A DNA stretch of 64,000 bases from assembly GCA_003255065.1 (NCBI GenBank), contig QAOA01001300.1, forward strand, positions 1,750,993-1,814,992, read 5' to 3'. Position 1 is the stretch's first letter. Each line of letters begins with the position of its first letter. Positions 1-11,675 of this stretch are shown here, in pieces. A program made the position numbers and the translations under genes. The notes under the pieces were generated by a model. It worked only from the letters and a program-made list of their open reading frames with translations, had not been told where the DNA came from and did no database searches. This DNA comes from Cercis canadensis. Lineage: Eukaryota; Streptophyta; Magnoliopsida; Fabales; Fabaceae.

Positions 1-327
1 AATCTTCAATTTTATTGAATACCAGTGCGCTCTATATAAAAGTTGCCACCTAATAACTATTTGTTCAATATTGCTAGGAATATTTTGTGAAGAACAAATT
101 TAATCTAAAAATTTAAGTTGTTAGGAAATAATTTATTATGATTTTGATTTTGTATCTCTAACATAAGTTATATTTTATGTGATTGATGTATTCTGCAGAG
201 ATTTCTCTCATCAAAATCTTCTAAATCCATGCATGATTTCTCTCATATAATTATTTATAACATACAATAAAAGGTACCTTCCTAGACTAATGTTGTTGAA
301 GAGAGTATAACTGTGTGTATGCCGCAG

Positions 328-3300
328 GTCCTTTGTCATTTGACTACGCAAAATCCAGCAGCCATGCTAGATTGCCAGTGTTGACGTTGAATCCATACTC
401 ATGGACAAAGGTGTGTGCGAGACTTCAACCACGATCTCATTCCAAAAACAAGAAAAACAAAACAAAAACAAAAAAACAAAAACGAAAAAAAAAATTAACA
501 ATCAAAAAAATATGTTTCTATATTACCATTAGTACCCAGCCTTAGGAAAAGGATTTTCTCGTGGTTATGAACAAAATTAATAATAGTGGATATAATTTGT
601 TGGTTTATATTCTGAGTGACTATTATAAATGATATTTGTAGGTGGCTAACATGATATTTATAGATGCTCCTGTTGGTACTGGATTTTCATACGCAACACA
701 ACAAGAAGAATATATAGTAAGCGATACAAAATCAGCAGCACAAACCTATGAATTTCTACATAAGGTAACACAAAAATAAGTTTAACTGCCTGCCTAATCT
801 TGTAAACAATGTGCTCAATTAAATGTTGATATCTTTTAGAATATATCAAATGTGCTAAAAATATTTATTAGTCTTGCTCTCAATTATAATATTAATGTTT
901 AAGTTGTTCACATGTGCAGTGGTTATTGTCTCATCCCCAATTCCTCAAAAATAAGCTCTATGTTGCTGGTGATTCTTATTCAGGAATTGTCCTCCCTATC
1001 GTTGTTCAGATGATTTGTGATGGTATGAGTTGCATGAATGGCCTCTCACATGTGCATGCTTCATTTTTGCTAAGACGAATAGCAAGTAGCAAAGGGAAAA
1101 CAGTAAAACAGTCTGAATTTATACACAAACCATGGTTTCAAACGGGACATGAGACCCAATACATCGAATACACAAATGTTTAAACTCAACTGTAGAGTAA
1201 ATCACATCAATCTTCACTGTAGTTACTTGATTTTTTGCCGACCTCCCTTCTATTTTGAAAACTTACACCTATCTTGTAGTTTTAAAACATGTTACACAAA
1301 AATCCATTATGTGACAAGGCCACTAACTAAAGCATTAGTCAACCGTCAATAGGCAAAATAAACACTCAAATACTCTTAATACCCTTAATTATTCCCAAAT
1401 CTTTAAGTGGAACCCTTGAAACCCTTGCTACATTTCTGAAAGGAAGCCTCGCTCCCAAAACTCACAGCAGGGCCCCCAAATCGTCAAATACTACCAAGGC
1501 TGCCTACAAGAAAATGAGCTCCTCAAGTGTTAACAAAAGTGGCCGGCTAGGGTGTGATGCCTTGAGGTTCACCAACAGGTTATGCAAGTATGGGTATAGG
1601 ACAGTGGTGATAATTTTTGAAATGGATGAAATCCTAAACCAAGTGAATGACATCAAAAGACAGATGAATGAAAACAACCAAATGAGTGAAATCAACAAGA
1701 ACCCCAAAATAATCCTATACTAACCTGAAGAAATTGAATCTTTCTAACCCTAGATCGCAGTCTTGGAAACAAATGGGTTATAGGATTTTTGTTGAAGAAA
1801 TTGCTTGCAATCGTCCGAAGTTCATCTGTACGAACACCTGATCTCTTTAGTTGGGGCATTGTGTAACTGAGCTTTTTGGGGTTTCTCTCGGTCTATACAA
1901 AAGGGTAGTCGTGTCGTTTTAATTTTCTTGCAAAAATAATATAAAGAAAGAGAAAAAATTGGCAGCTGGAAGGGATATTCCTAGTGACTGTGAAATATTT
2001 GGTTTATGTGTAGGTTTTTAAAATAGATGGGAGGTGCGTGAAAATTACTGTAATTTACTCTAAACAATAATATTTATTCATTTTTCTTTTTAGAAATTTA
2101 GGTGCTTCTCTTGTTTATGGATATGTTTTTATTCTTGGAAATACCATTTCAATCGGAATATGATTCCCATGAATATTGTTCTTCTATCTGCAGGTAATGA
2201 GGCAGGACATGAGCCACAGATGAATCTACAGGTGCATACTCTCTTTCTGACCTGTTTCAAAAATCTATTTTATTCTTCTACCACTATTACTGTTACTGCT
2301 GCTTCTGCTACAACTATTCCTTCTTGTTCTTCGCTCTCTTTACAGTTTCTTTTTCCCTTTGAATACATACTACGTACACAAGGAAAAGAATTAACCTTCT
2401 AGTCCAAATGGACACAGGGATATTCACTTGGAAATCCTGTCACAGATGAATCTGTTGACAAGAATTGGCAAATTCCATATGCTCATAGAATGGGGCTTAT
2501 ATCAGATAAACTCTATGAGGTACCTTAACACTTACAAGCACGACTAGAACAATTAGATTTATAGGATTCTTCACTTTAAAACCTGCCATTCTGATATCTT
2601 ACATTCTTTTATGCTCTTCAAGTCAGCCAAAGAGCACTGCAAAGGTGATTATATAACTGTAGATCCAGGTAACGCCGCATGCTTAGGGGATCTTCAAACT
2701 ATAACTGAGGTAATCCATTTGTGTCATTAGTTCTATGTGTAACAAGTTTATTATTGCCATAAAGTTTAATTTTCTCTTCAAATTAAATCTTGCAGTGCAC
2801 CAATATGATTTTTATTGCACAAATATTAGAACCGACATGCGCTTATCTTTCCCCAAAACCAACGGGCATGCTCCAATCCATATGGGATGCCAGTATTCTT
2901 ACAGAAGATTACTTGGACCTCCTTCAGCAACAGCATGGGCGATGGTGCAGGGTAAAAATCCCACATTTCTGCGATTATAAGAAAACATTCTGCACTCAGA
3001 GTTTATTATAGTCAATAAATTCTATTAGCATAGTTTTCAGTACTTTGAGATTAATGGAAGAATTCATTTTTATAAATAGAGTTGATAGTGAAAAAATGAA
3101 TTCTGGAAAAAATTGCTAAAGGAAATATTGATTCTTACCAAACATCTTGTAGCTAGGTAACATTAAAGTTGTTTTTAAGATTTATAGATTTTTTGTTCCA
3201 ATCCAAGTCATAACTAAAAGTAAAAAAAAAAAAAAAATATTAATTTTTCGATGAATTATCTCTAGTTGCTTCTCCAATAATTAATTCTTAAACTATGGTT

Positions 3301-5196
3301 TATGTTATATGAGGTAGTAAATAGATCCAGTGACATATTCGAAAGTTTTCCACAAGTCATTAGGCAAGATAATAATAATAATAATAAAAAAATTCTATGG
3401 TAATGTTTTAAAGAAATTTATTAATTATTGTCACATTTAAAATCATTGTGATTTCACTCCATTCAAAAAACTTATTATGGTTATTGACATATGTATTCTC
3501 TACAATTTTAAAAGATAATTGATTGTTATTTTTTCTTATTCTTTTTAGTCTCATCAATAAATGCAGGCAATTGTAATTTTATAATATCATCATTAGGAGA
3601 AAAAAAAAATTGCTTAGTGGGGACAATTACTCCCACAAGTTACACTGTAGATCCCATTGAATAGTGTGGCTTGCATTATACAATACGGTAAATAGAATAA
3701 TTTGCGGTGTATGAGAAAGTAAATAGAAAATTTATTCTAGGAAATTTTTTGCGAAAGAAATGGAGGAACTATTTCTCCTTGTGTAATCCATATATCTCCA
3801 TATCAAGGTATTCACATATTTGATTAAAGTACCTATTTTTCTTTGTAGTATTATAACTATGTGTTCTCTTACATCTGGGCTAACGCTGAAGAAGTACAAA
3901 CGGCTCTTCATGTTCGAAAGGTATTGTGAGTTTAATTGTGATAATGGTAATTAATTAGCACTATTCTCAATATTTTTCCAACTATTATATGAACTCTTTC
4001 GCAAATTCAACAACCAGGGAATGGTGAAGGAATGGATGAGATGCACTACTGCCATCTTGTCTAAAACTTACAACAAGGATGTCACTTGTAGTGTACCATA
4101 TCACCAAAACCTCATCAAGAAAGGCTATGTAGCTCTGATATACAGGTTATCACTAATTAATACACGTTATATGGTTTAGCTTTGTTAATCTTAAACTACT
4201 AGTAAACTTTGGTAAACTACCCAATAATCTTAACTACTATAATTTTTTGAATAGTACTGTATCTTCAATCTGTGGTATCCTGTACAGTTTGGTTTACAAC
4301 ACTTCTTAACCTTTTCTCTGTTTTACTTTGTTGGGTGCAGTGGTGATCATGACATGGCTGTTCCATATCTTGGTACACTTCATTGGATAAAATCATTGAA
4401 TTTGACTCTCTACCGTGACTGGGAACCATGGTATGTAGATGGGCAAGTAGCAGGGTAAGTTAATTTCCAATCTCAACTTAAATTTCACAATTAGATTCTC
4501 TGTTTATATAATTAAATCCAATTCTTGAATTAAAACTTTTGCTTTTTTTTATTTTTTTTATTTTCATCAAATTTTGAAACAGAAATCTTTTGTGAATCTT
4601 ACTCTCACACCTCACATTCTGACTTTATTATTTCATGCTTTGTAGATATACATTGGGATATACACACAAGAAGTACAACCTAGTATATGCAACAATAAAG
4701 GCAAGAAAAAACAAACCGACCAATATTTGTTGTGTTAATTGTTCTTTAAGTCACTTAAACTACAAATATTTCTAGGCGAGTCACTTAAAAAAAAATATTT
4801 TCAAATGAATCACAATTATATTTAAGTTTTAAATTTAGCCTTCACTAACCAATGGTAATCGCCTTTTGATCGGTGCTCATCTTATATTTTTCAATGATTA
4901 TTTCATATGGACTAGTTATCTTATATATGCCAATAATCATCATTAAAGTCTACTTTAAAAAGCTAATAATAATTGTGACTCACTTGAAAATATTTTTCAG
5001 TGACCTATATGAAATTATTTTAATTAAGTGTGATTAACTTAAGAATAATTATAGCAATGATTGTTGAAAGAGATTTATAATTAATTAACAGTTTTATGTG
5101 TACATTCTACAGGGAGCAGGTCATACAGCACCTGAATACAAGCCTAAACAATCTTTAGCTATGGTTTCTAGGTGGATTGCTGGTTTCCCTCTCTAA
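328..5196 (+). CDS. Serine carboxypeptidase-like protein (SCPL, acyltransferase-type clade), 5' partial
   Basis: Twelve exons can be joined with consistent phases: 328-410, 642-764, 920-1022, 2194-2231, 2418-2519, 2623-2709, 2796-2951, 3849-3920, 4018-4145, 4341-4454, 4646-4700 and 5113-5196, giving 380 residues and a TAA stop. The alpha/beta-hydrolase triad is visible: Ser in GDSYSG (exon at 920), Asp in GDHDM (exon at 4341) and His in GAGHTAPEY (last exon). The block [19 protein letters not shown] matches the SCPL clade that includes glucose-ester-dependent acyltransferases as well as peptidases; sequence alone does not settle which reaction it performs. Family members are usually about 450-480 residues and secreted or vacuolar, so the signal peptide and roughly the first 90 residues, including the oxyanion-hole region, lie left of the window. 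No frame break is seen. The last intron uses a GC donor. Intron 3 carries a transposon-like insertion. Confidence 0.9.
1192..2066. mobile_element. MULE-like terminal-inverted-repeat element inside SCPL intron 3
   Basis: The left end starts AGAGTAAATCACATCAATC near 1192 and, read inward, contains CCTCCCTTCTATTTTGAAAA. The reverse complement of the right end (about 2000-2064) reads AGAGTAAATTACAGTAATTT followed by CACCTCCCATCTATTTTAAA. This gives an imperfect inverted repeat of about 70 bp around an insert of about 870 bp. No clean target duplication was found. The inner 67-69 aa ORFs on both strands have no recognisable domain. It enlarges the intron but leaves the splice sites intact. Confidence 0.6.
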
Positions 5197-5629
5197 TCCG
5201 CCATTGCCCTCTTGATGTAATAAGATAGACATTATGAGCTAGGGGTGGTATGCTATACCCCTGACAGCGACATTAGAATAAAATAATGTAAACAAAGTGA
5301 CGCAAATGGTGTAGAGAGGACATTGATTTACCAGTTAATGTATGGTCCACTTCAGTGGGTAAGTTTTTCAAAATTTCAACATTGGCAGGTAGTTGGGAAA
5401 TTTGAAAATGATGCCCAAATAAAAATAATTGATTAAAATTTAAATTCAATTGATTATGGTGAATTAGAATAATCTCATTTGATCACTAATTAATGAATTT
5501 TTTCACTAGTATAGAGAAATTTTAGCTCATAACTATTTATGATTGTTAGGTTAATTTATGTATTTTCTAACACTTTTATTACAACTATGTTAATCTCATA
5601 AAAAACTTAAATTTAAATTGTAAAATCAA

Positions 5630-6130
5630 CACTTAGGGATTTCATATATTTCATGAAACCTCAAAAAAGAAAAATTCAAGGGATTAGTGTATTTCATATT
5701 ACACCTAATTTGCACTTAAAATATAGAATTAATACTTAGAATTTTTTTTGTATTTCATATAACACCTCATTAATAAAAGTCATTATAAAAGAAAAACAAA
5801 AGTACACTAGGGGATTAGTGTATTTCATGTTTTATCATCAATTCAAGCCATTAAGAAAGAAAAATAAACTCTAAGGATTAGCGTATTTAAGTTACACCTA
5901 ATTAAGGTATGACACTTGAAATATAAAAGTAATACCTAAGAGTTTAGTATATTTCATGTCACATCTTATTAATTCAAGCCATTAGGGGAGAAAAATGAAC
6001 TCTTGAGGGATTATTGTATTTTATGTTAACCAATTAAAATAAAAGACTTAAAATGTAAGCCTACCACTTAGAGGTTTAGTGTATTTTATGTAACATATGT
6101 CCTTAATACAAGTCAATAAAAAAGAAAAAA
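5630..6130. repeat. Degenerate AT-rich minisatellite
   Basis: The phrase GGGATTAGTGTATTTCAT and close variants recur near 5675, 5815, 5879, 5942, 6007 and 6070, spaced about 62-66 bp or twice that. It alternates with motifs like AATTCAAGCCATTA and AAGAAAAATAAACTC. The array ends at the left edge of the LTR-like element that begins near 6152. There is no coding potential. The preceding stretch, 5197-5630, holds only the SCPL 3' UTR and AT-rich sequence. Confidence 0.65.
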
Positions 6131-7023
6131 TTACATGGTGTAGTTTATGTTTGTCATAACGTACCCGAAAGTTGTTATAAAGCGAATGACTAAATAAAAA
6201 GATATTTAGTTTTCGAAATAAAAACTTTGGAGTCGTCACCAATTGTATTAAAATTTTGGAGAACAATTGGAAAACCCTTTAATTTCCAAAAAAATAGGTC
6301 TGCAAACCAAAGAAAGTCTGGGAGTCGATTATATGTGGGGAAGGTGTTAGGCACCCCCCACAACACCCATCTGAAAGACGGTTACCCATGTAAATTAAAT
6401 TATAGTCGAATTGTATTTATTTTATTTCTAAATAAAAACAAAAGAAAAATGAGTGATTATTCAAAATAGGACTTGATTCGTCACCCTCAAATGCCTACGT
6501 ACCCTAATTAGGGATCAAAGTTTGCGTAGTTCGCAAAATGGTTCAAAAGAAATTTTCATTTTTTTTCAAAACCGAAATTAAAAGAGATTCAAAAAAAATT
6601 ATTTTTCTTTGTTTTAATCATAAAAATAAAGTAAACAGACATGCAATCAAAACAAATTACAAATAATTTAAAATTATGCTATGCATTAATCTAATCGCAT
6701 CCTAATATTTCCACTTTGTTCTCACACTTCTCGGTTCCTAAAGTTGCGCTTATCCTTACCTTGGGCAAATAGGAGAGCCACCCCTATGGGGTTAAGTCGC
6801 CTCTATCCATCCCTTGACAAGTAAGAAGCTTATGGATGTTATTCGCACAGATTAAACTAAGTAAAAGTAAAATACATTTACTCCTAATTTTATTTCAATT
6901 AAACTACTTAAACAAAGGAAAAATAAAAAACAAATAAATAAAATAAAATAAAGACAAATAAATAAATCACCTAGCCCAAAAGAAACAAAGGTCTAATTTC
7001 AATAAGTAAAGAAATGAAATAAA

Positions 7024-7670
7024 ACACACAAATGAGTTGACCTAATTTAAATAATACTAGAACAAACAAAAATAATAAAGTTAGGTTGCTAGCCCAATTC
7101 TTGGGCCTGTTTCAGAAAGGCAAAGAAAGAAAGAAATGGCCCAATCTACTCAATTCATGGGCCTAGAGCAGCAAGACAAGGAAAGAAAAAATAGCCCAAT
7201 TTGAATTAGTTCAGCCTAATAGGCTAATGTAGCAGCATAAGGAAATTACAAGGAGCAAATCCCAGACCGAATCAGCAAAGTAAATGAAAAGGATTACTGG
7301 TTTGGCCCAGCTTGGACCAAATGGCAAACAAAAAAATACACACAAATGAGTTGGCCCAATTTAAATAACACCAGAACAAAAAAAAAATAAGAAGATAAAA
7401 AAACAACAAAGTTGGGCTGGTAACCCGATTAGTGGGCCTGTTTCAACAAGGCAAAGAAAGAAAGAAATGGCCCAATCTGCCCAATTCGTGGGCCTGGAGC
7501 AGCAAGACAAGGAAAGAAAAAATGGCCCAATCTAAATTAGTTTAGCCCAATAAGCTAATGTAGCAGCATAAGGAAATTACAAGGAGCAAAGCCCAGACCG
7601 AATCAGCAAAATAAATGAAAAGGATTACTGGTTTGGCCCAGCTTGGACCAAATGACAAACAAAAAAAAAA
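7024..7670. repeat. Two-copy tandem duplication, period about 313 bp
   Basis: Copy 1 starts at 7024 (ACACACAAATGAGTTG) and copy 2 at 7337 with the same words. Both run through AGCAGCAAGACAAGGAAAG, GTAGCAGCATAAGGAAATTA and GATTACTGGTTTGGCCCAGC. Divergence is modest, so the duplication is fairly recent. It sits within the LTR-like element and explains the many GGCCCA words here. Confidence 0.85.
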
Positions 7671-8632
7671 CACAAATTTATTATCACAATGCTCTTAATC
7701 AATAAATGCCCAAATAAACACATCTAACCCAATTAGTCACTAGCATAACATCAAGGACATAAAAATAAAAGTGATATATGTAATAAATAGGCCCAAACCA
7801 ACAAAAAAAAAAAAAACTAACACCTAAACCAAAATATTGGATCTGATCCAACAAAACATAAAACCCAATGCCCCTTTGTCTCAAACGAATTAGCCAATCA
7901 AAATCATAAAACAAGAAATGGTTTCAGCTTGATAAAAACAAGAAGAAAACGTAGTAAGGGAACCTTCCCTTCTCCACCTCGCCTCTATCTAGAGAAAGAA
8001 TACAGTCACTCTTCATCTAGGCAGCAATTCCTAAGGTGAAAGCTTCAATTTCTCTCTATTTTTTATTTCACTTGGTCTCTGTTTCCCTCTGAACTTGGTT
8101 TTCCCCTTTGCTTCTCTCTCTCTAAACCTTGCTTCTCTCTCTAGGTTGGTATCTCTCTCTAAAAAAATGGGTATTTAAATTCATTTTCATCAATTTCAAT
8201 TTGAGAAATACCATCATCATCATTGGAATTTCGATATTATTCAAAAGCAATCAACACAGTCAAAGAAAAAAATACTAACCAATAATAACTGATGTCCACA
8301 AGAGCAATTCAGAAATTCAAAATTTCATTGTCTTACTCGCTTGAATAGCAAACAGAACCACATCCAGCCTTGGGACTCTCTTTGGGGTTCTCAGATTTTT
8401 CCGTCACTGGTGTCACCTTCTCTGAACTACCAACAGCAACAGAGACAAAGCAATAAACTTTCTTTCGTGGCTCACTAACTCTCTCCCTTTATTGCAGATG
8501 CTCTTCTCTTCTTTTTTTTTTTATCTCCTTGTTTCGGTTCTCTCCTCCTCTCTTTATATTCTCTATTGTTGTTGGGTCTCTCCTTTCTCTCTGCTGTCCT
8601 TTGCACTCACGTTTTCCTCTCTCCTTTTTTTG

Positions 8633-9067
8633 GGCTTTTTGACACAAATATTACATTGTGTAAAAGTATTTACCTAAATATTACAAGTTTTAAACTATTT
8701 ACACAAATATTACACTTTTCAAAAATTCAAAAATAAAAAAAAAAAAAAGATTTTTGAACACATAGGACCCATCGGACACGCCGTGGGCCTCATGGCGTGT
8801 CTCACATGGACACGCCGTGAGGCCAACGGGGTGTCCCAATAAGACAAAATTCGTCACAGGGCCACAACTCTGGAAGAATGAATGAATTTTGCCTATTAGG
8901 ACACGCCGTGGGCCTCACGGCGTGTCCGGTGGGACCCACGTGTCTGAAATTTTTTTTTTTTTTTTATTTTTGAATTTTTAAAAAGTGTAATATTTGTGTA
9001 AATAGGTTGAAAGTTGTAATATTTAGGTAAATACTTTTACAAAATGTAATATTTGTGTCAAAAGGCC
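8633..9067. mobile_element. 435-bp foldback MITE (MULE-like) with 10-bp target duplication
   Basis: The left terminus GGCTTTTTGACACAAATATT and the reverse complement of the right terminus GGCCTTTTGACACAAATATT match for over 40 bp. The element is flanked by a perfect direct repeat CCTTTTTTTG at 8623-8632 and 9068-9077; a 9-bp reading is also possible and would fit Mutator-type insertion. The core has several GGACACGCCGTG words in both orientations. There is no ORF of note. It is inserted into the CT-rich part of the LTR-like element. Confidence 0.85.
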
Positions 9068-9222
9068 CCTTTTTTTGTTCTCCCCTTCGCACCCACGTCT
9101 CCCTCTGCCATTATTCCCACTTACCCATGAACACACGTCTCTCTCTCCCCTCTATTTCCAACTGCTGCCCTTATTTCCACATGTGTTATTATTATTATTT
9201 TGTTTATGGGACGAAATACAAT

Positions 9223-10250
9223 GTCCACACATAATTAATACAACACATCTGAAATGTTGAGTGTAATTCATGCAATTCTTTTAAATTAAACTTAATTAGT
9301 ATTAAATTTAAAAATTCTCAATGTAATTTCATACAATTAGTCCCAAATTAAAAAAAGCTCTAATTTAATTTCATGCAATTCTTTATGATTGAACTTAATT
9401 AGTATCAATTGATAGAAGGAAAGTATACTTTCATGTAATCATATTTTAGTTGAACTTAATTTCATTCAATAAATGTCAAATTAGAAAGAAAAAAAAAAGT
9501 TTAATTTAATTTCATACAATTAGGGTCAAATAGAAAAAGACTCAATTCAATTGAAATTTTTTATTTATTCACTATTTCAGTTTCATTGAAGTCAAATTAA
9601 ATTGCTTGAAATTATGCTTTTTTCTATCAATTTGATACTAAATGAATTTGATTAAAACATAATTGCATGAAATTGAATAAATATTTTCTCAATTTGATAT
9701 TAACCGCTTGAAATTGAATTAGAGCCCTTATAATTTATCATTAATTAAGTTCAATTAAAACAGAACTATATTTAAATACTTAATTTTCTCATATTTTGTA
9801 CCTACAATAATATTTGTATTTAAATACACATTTTTAAATTATTTTCTTTAAGTAATTATAAATTTTTTAATTCAAATCCTAATTAATGATACACTAATCT
9901 GTTGGGACTTAGGAATGGCCCATTCAGTTAAAAACCCAATCAATAAACGGTGCGTTTTTAATACGGAGAATTTTTCTTCGTCCTCTTCCCACAAGGCGGA
10001 AGTCTGCTGTGCTTTCCTCCAATGGCAGTGGCGGTGGCAGTGAAACGGTGATGGAGTGAAAAGGGGGTTTCGACTTTCGCGTGCGATGGTGAGATGCGGC
10101 GCTGCTCCGGTGGCTTGAGGAGGTGCAGCGCTGGCAACGATGGGAAAGAGAGCAGCAGAGAGGGAGAGAAAGGGGTATTTTGCTAAGGCTTTTGGGCCAA
10201 GCAAAACCAAGTCTGGGCAAGTGGCCACACTGCCCTTTTTACCAATTCTT
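9223..10250. other. Non-genic: AT-rich decayed repeats, then a GC-richer stretch
   Basis: From 9250 to about 9760 short words such as TTAATTTCATGCAATT and GAACTTAATTAGTAT recur in degenerate form, suggesting an eroded repeat. From 9900 to 10220 the sequence is GC-richer and has overlapping minus-strand ORFs of 98-118 codons. Their predicted proteins are low-complexity with no domain, and I do not call a gene. The FLA duplication unit starts near 10255. Confidence 0.5.
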
Positions 10251-11324
10251 AAGGATATGGTTACACATCAAGAAAACTCAGAAAAGGAAAGTAACAAAAT
10301 TTACAAGCTAGAATTTTGGTCAAAATCCTAACAATAATGTATTTCATTTATTTTTCTTATTGGACAATCCTGAAAGACTGTTTACTGAACTAACGTATTC
10401 TTTCCTTCTGCCAAATTGATTTCTTCTAGGCTTAGACATGGAAGCATTTTCGGCCATGGATTGAATAACAAGTATATCAGCCAAATCTTCTGTTGCATTA
10501 AGCTACAATAGCAACATTAAGAGTAAGATCTTTTTAATTTTTTCAGTGTGGTGCATATAGTACTTGTTCAAAAATTTGGCAACATGCCAACATAGTATCA
10601 ATTTCTGAACTCTGCAAATTTATAGCACTTCCAAATTCTCAATACTAAACCAAAGTGGTAAAATTTCACTTCGCCAAAGTAAAATATGAGGAACTAAAGT
10701 TTGAAATGTACCATGATAGCTGAATGATGAGTAGCTACTGAAGAACTTGCATCACATTCTTTTTGAAAGTAAGCGCCAAGATCAAATTTCTTTTCCCCCA
10801 CAATTTCATTGTTGAAGGAAAGCTTTAAGAACAATGGATTAAAATGCATTTTCAGAATGGCTCTTAACAGATATAATCACTCAGCTATGTAAGCATAATG
10901 CACTCTTGTAATTCAGATATTACAAGCTAACAAGGATGATTATATGGTTCTATTTCTCTGGTATCATATAACTTTTCTGAATTTTGGAACAGAATCCTTG
11001 CTGGATAGTTTAGAATTCAGGGATCTCAGTATACACTTAATTGAGTGTTTCCTAGCTTGCTTCTGAGTTTTATTTTCCTTCCTTTTTGTGTTTATAAAAT
11101 ATTCTGTTAAACATTATTTATAAAGAAAAGAAAACAACATCTCACTATACGAACTGAAACATGAATTAATCAACTGGTAAATTAGAGACTTTTTTTAGTT
11201 TCCTTCATTTATTTTTCTCACAGATCACGAACCGGTGGCAAGTTTTAAATTGAAAATCTTGAAAAACGTCAAATTCAACATATTGTGCATATACTTTGTT
11301 TCTCAAAACCAAGTACACCAGTCC

Positions 11325-11395
11325 CCTGCTATCTTTCGGGGTTCCTCTGTAACCTCTCTTTCCGGTAAACAGTCATCTTCATTTTTCCTATTTAT
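11325..11395. repeat. FLA unit flank block, relic upstream of the first FLA
   Basis: The words CCCCTGCTATCTTTCGGGG, then CCTCTGTAACCTCTC and AAACAGTCATC recur after each FLA stop: near 12880 after the first, near 18240 after the second, and in decayed form near 20745 after the third. Finding it about 350 bp before the first FLA suggests it marks a repeat-unit boundary, or that a further upstream FLA has been lost. Confidence 0.55.
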
Positions 11396-11520
11396 CTAAT
11401 CCTAAAGCTTTGGTTTGAGTTGGTAGCAATGCCCATAATGTTAAAGATCATTTCCCTCTAACAGATTAAGACATACCCTCCCAGCTCAACCATAAGTTGA
11501 TTTCACAATTAAAACATTTT

Positions 11521-11553
11521 ACCTACTTGTCATTTCCTTAAAACTCTATAAAA
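11521..11553 (+). promoter_or_regulatory. Core promoter of the first FLA: ACCTACT motif and TATA box
   Basis: ACCTACT (11521-11527) precedes CTATAAAAT (TATA at about 11547) by about 25 bp. It is followed by CCCTCTCCTCCACATTCCCC and a CACACATCAAACACTCATTG leader that is near identical in all three FLA promoters. ACCTACT fits the ACC[AT]A[AC][TC] secondary-wall MYB element (SMRE) bound by MYB46/MYB83-type factors. The match is seen in sequence; binding is inferred. Confidence 0.6.
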
Positions 11554-11675
11554 TCCCTCTCCTCCACATTCCCCACACATCAAACACTCATTGTATAGAA
11601 CAATTTTTTTTTACCTTTAATTAACTAGCTTTCTTCCTCAGGCAACACAGCCATCTAGAGCCTTCAATTACCAGC

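Larger units (their letters stand above)
6152..9222 (-). mobile_element. Tat/Ogre-like (Ty3) LTR, minus orientation, probably a solo LTR
   Basis: The left end TGTCATAACGTACCCG is followed by GGAGTCGTCACCAATTG, AGTCTGGGAGTCGATTA and GGGGAAGGTGTTAGGCACCC. These are hallmark phrases of plant Tat/Ogre LTR ends, read here in reverse. They correspond to GGGTGCTAATACCTTCC and GTGGCGACTTC in the plus-oriented LTR at 49234-53290. No gag-pol ORF is present. The right end is uncertain; a CA before ATGTC near 9223 compared with ATGTT before 6152 would give a 4/5 target duplication. A 313-bp tandem duplication and a foldback MITE lie inside. Confidence 0.6.

Noticed and set aside
1..327. First exon of the SCPL gene
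   Set aside because: No reading frame here matches the expected GGPGCS-type N-terminal region, so the 5' exon must lie left of the window.
1504..1723. Opposed ORFs of 67-69 codons in the SCPL intron
   Set aside because: They lie inside a transposon-like insert and have no domain; splice phases of the SCPL gene exclude them as exons.
9872..10228. Minus-strand ORFs of 98 and 118 codons
   Set aside because: Two overlapping frames are open over the same GC-richer patch, both low in complexity and without domain; more likely repeat-derived.
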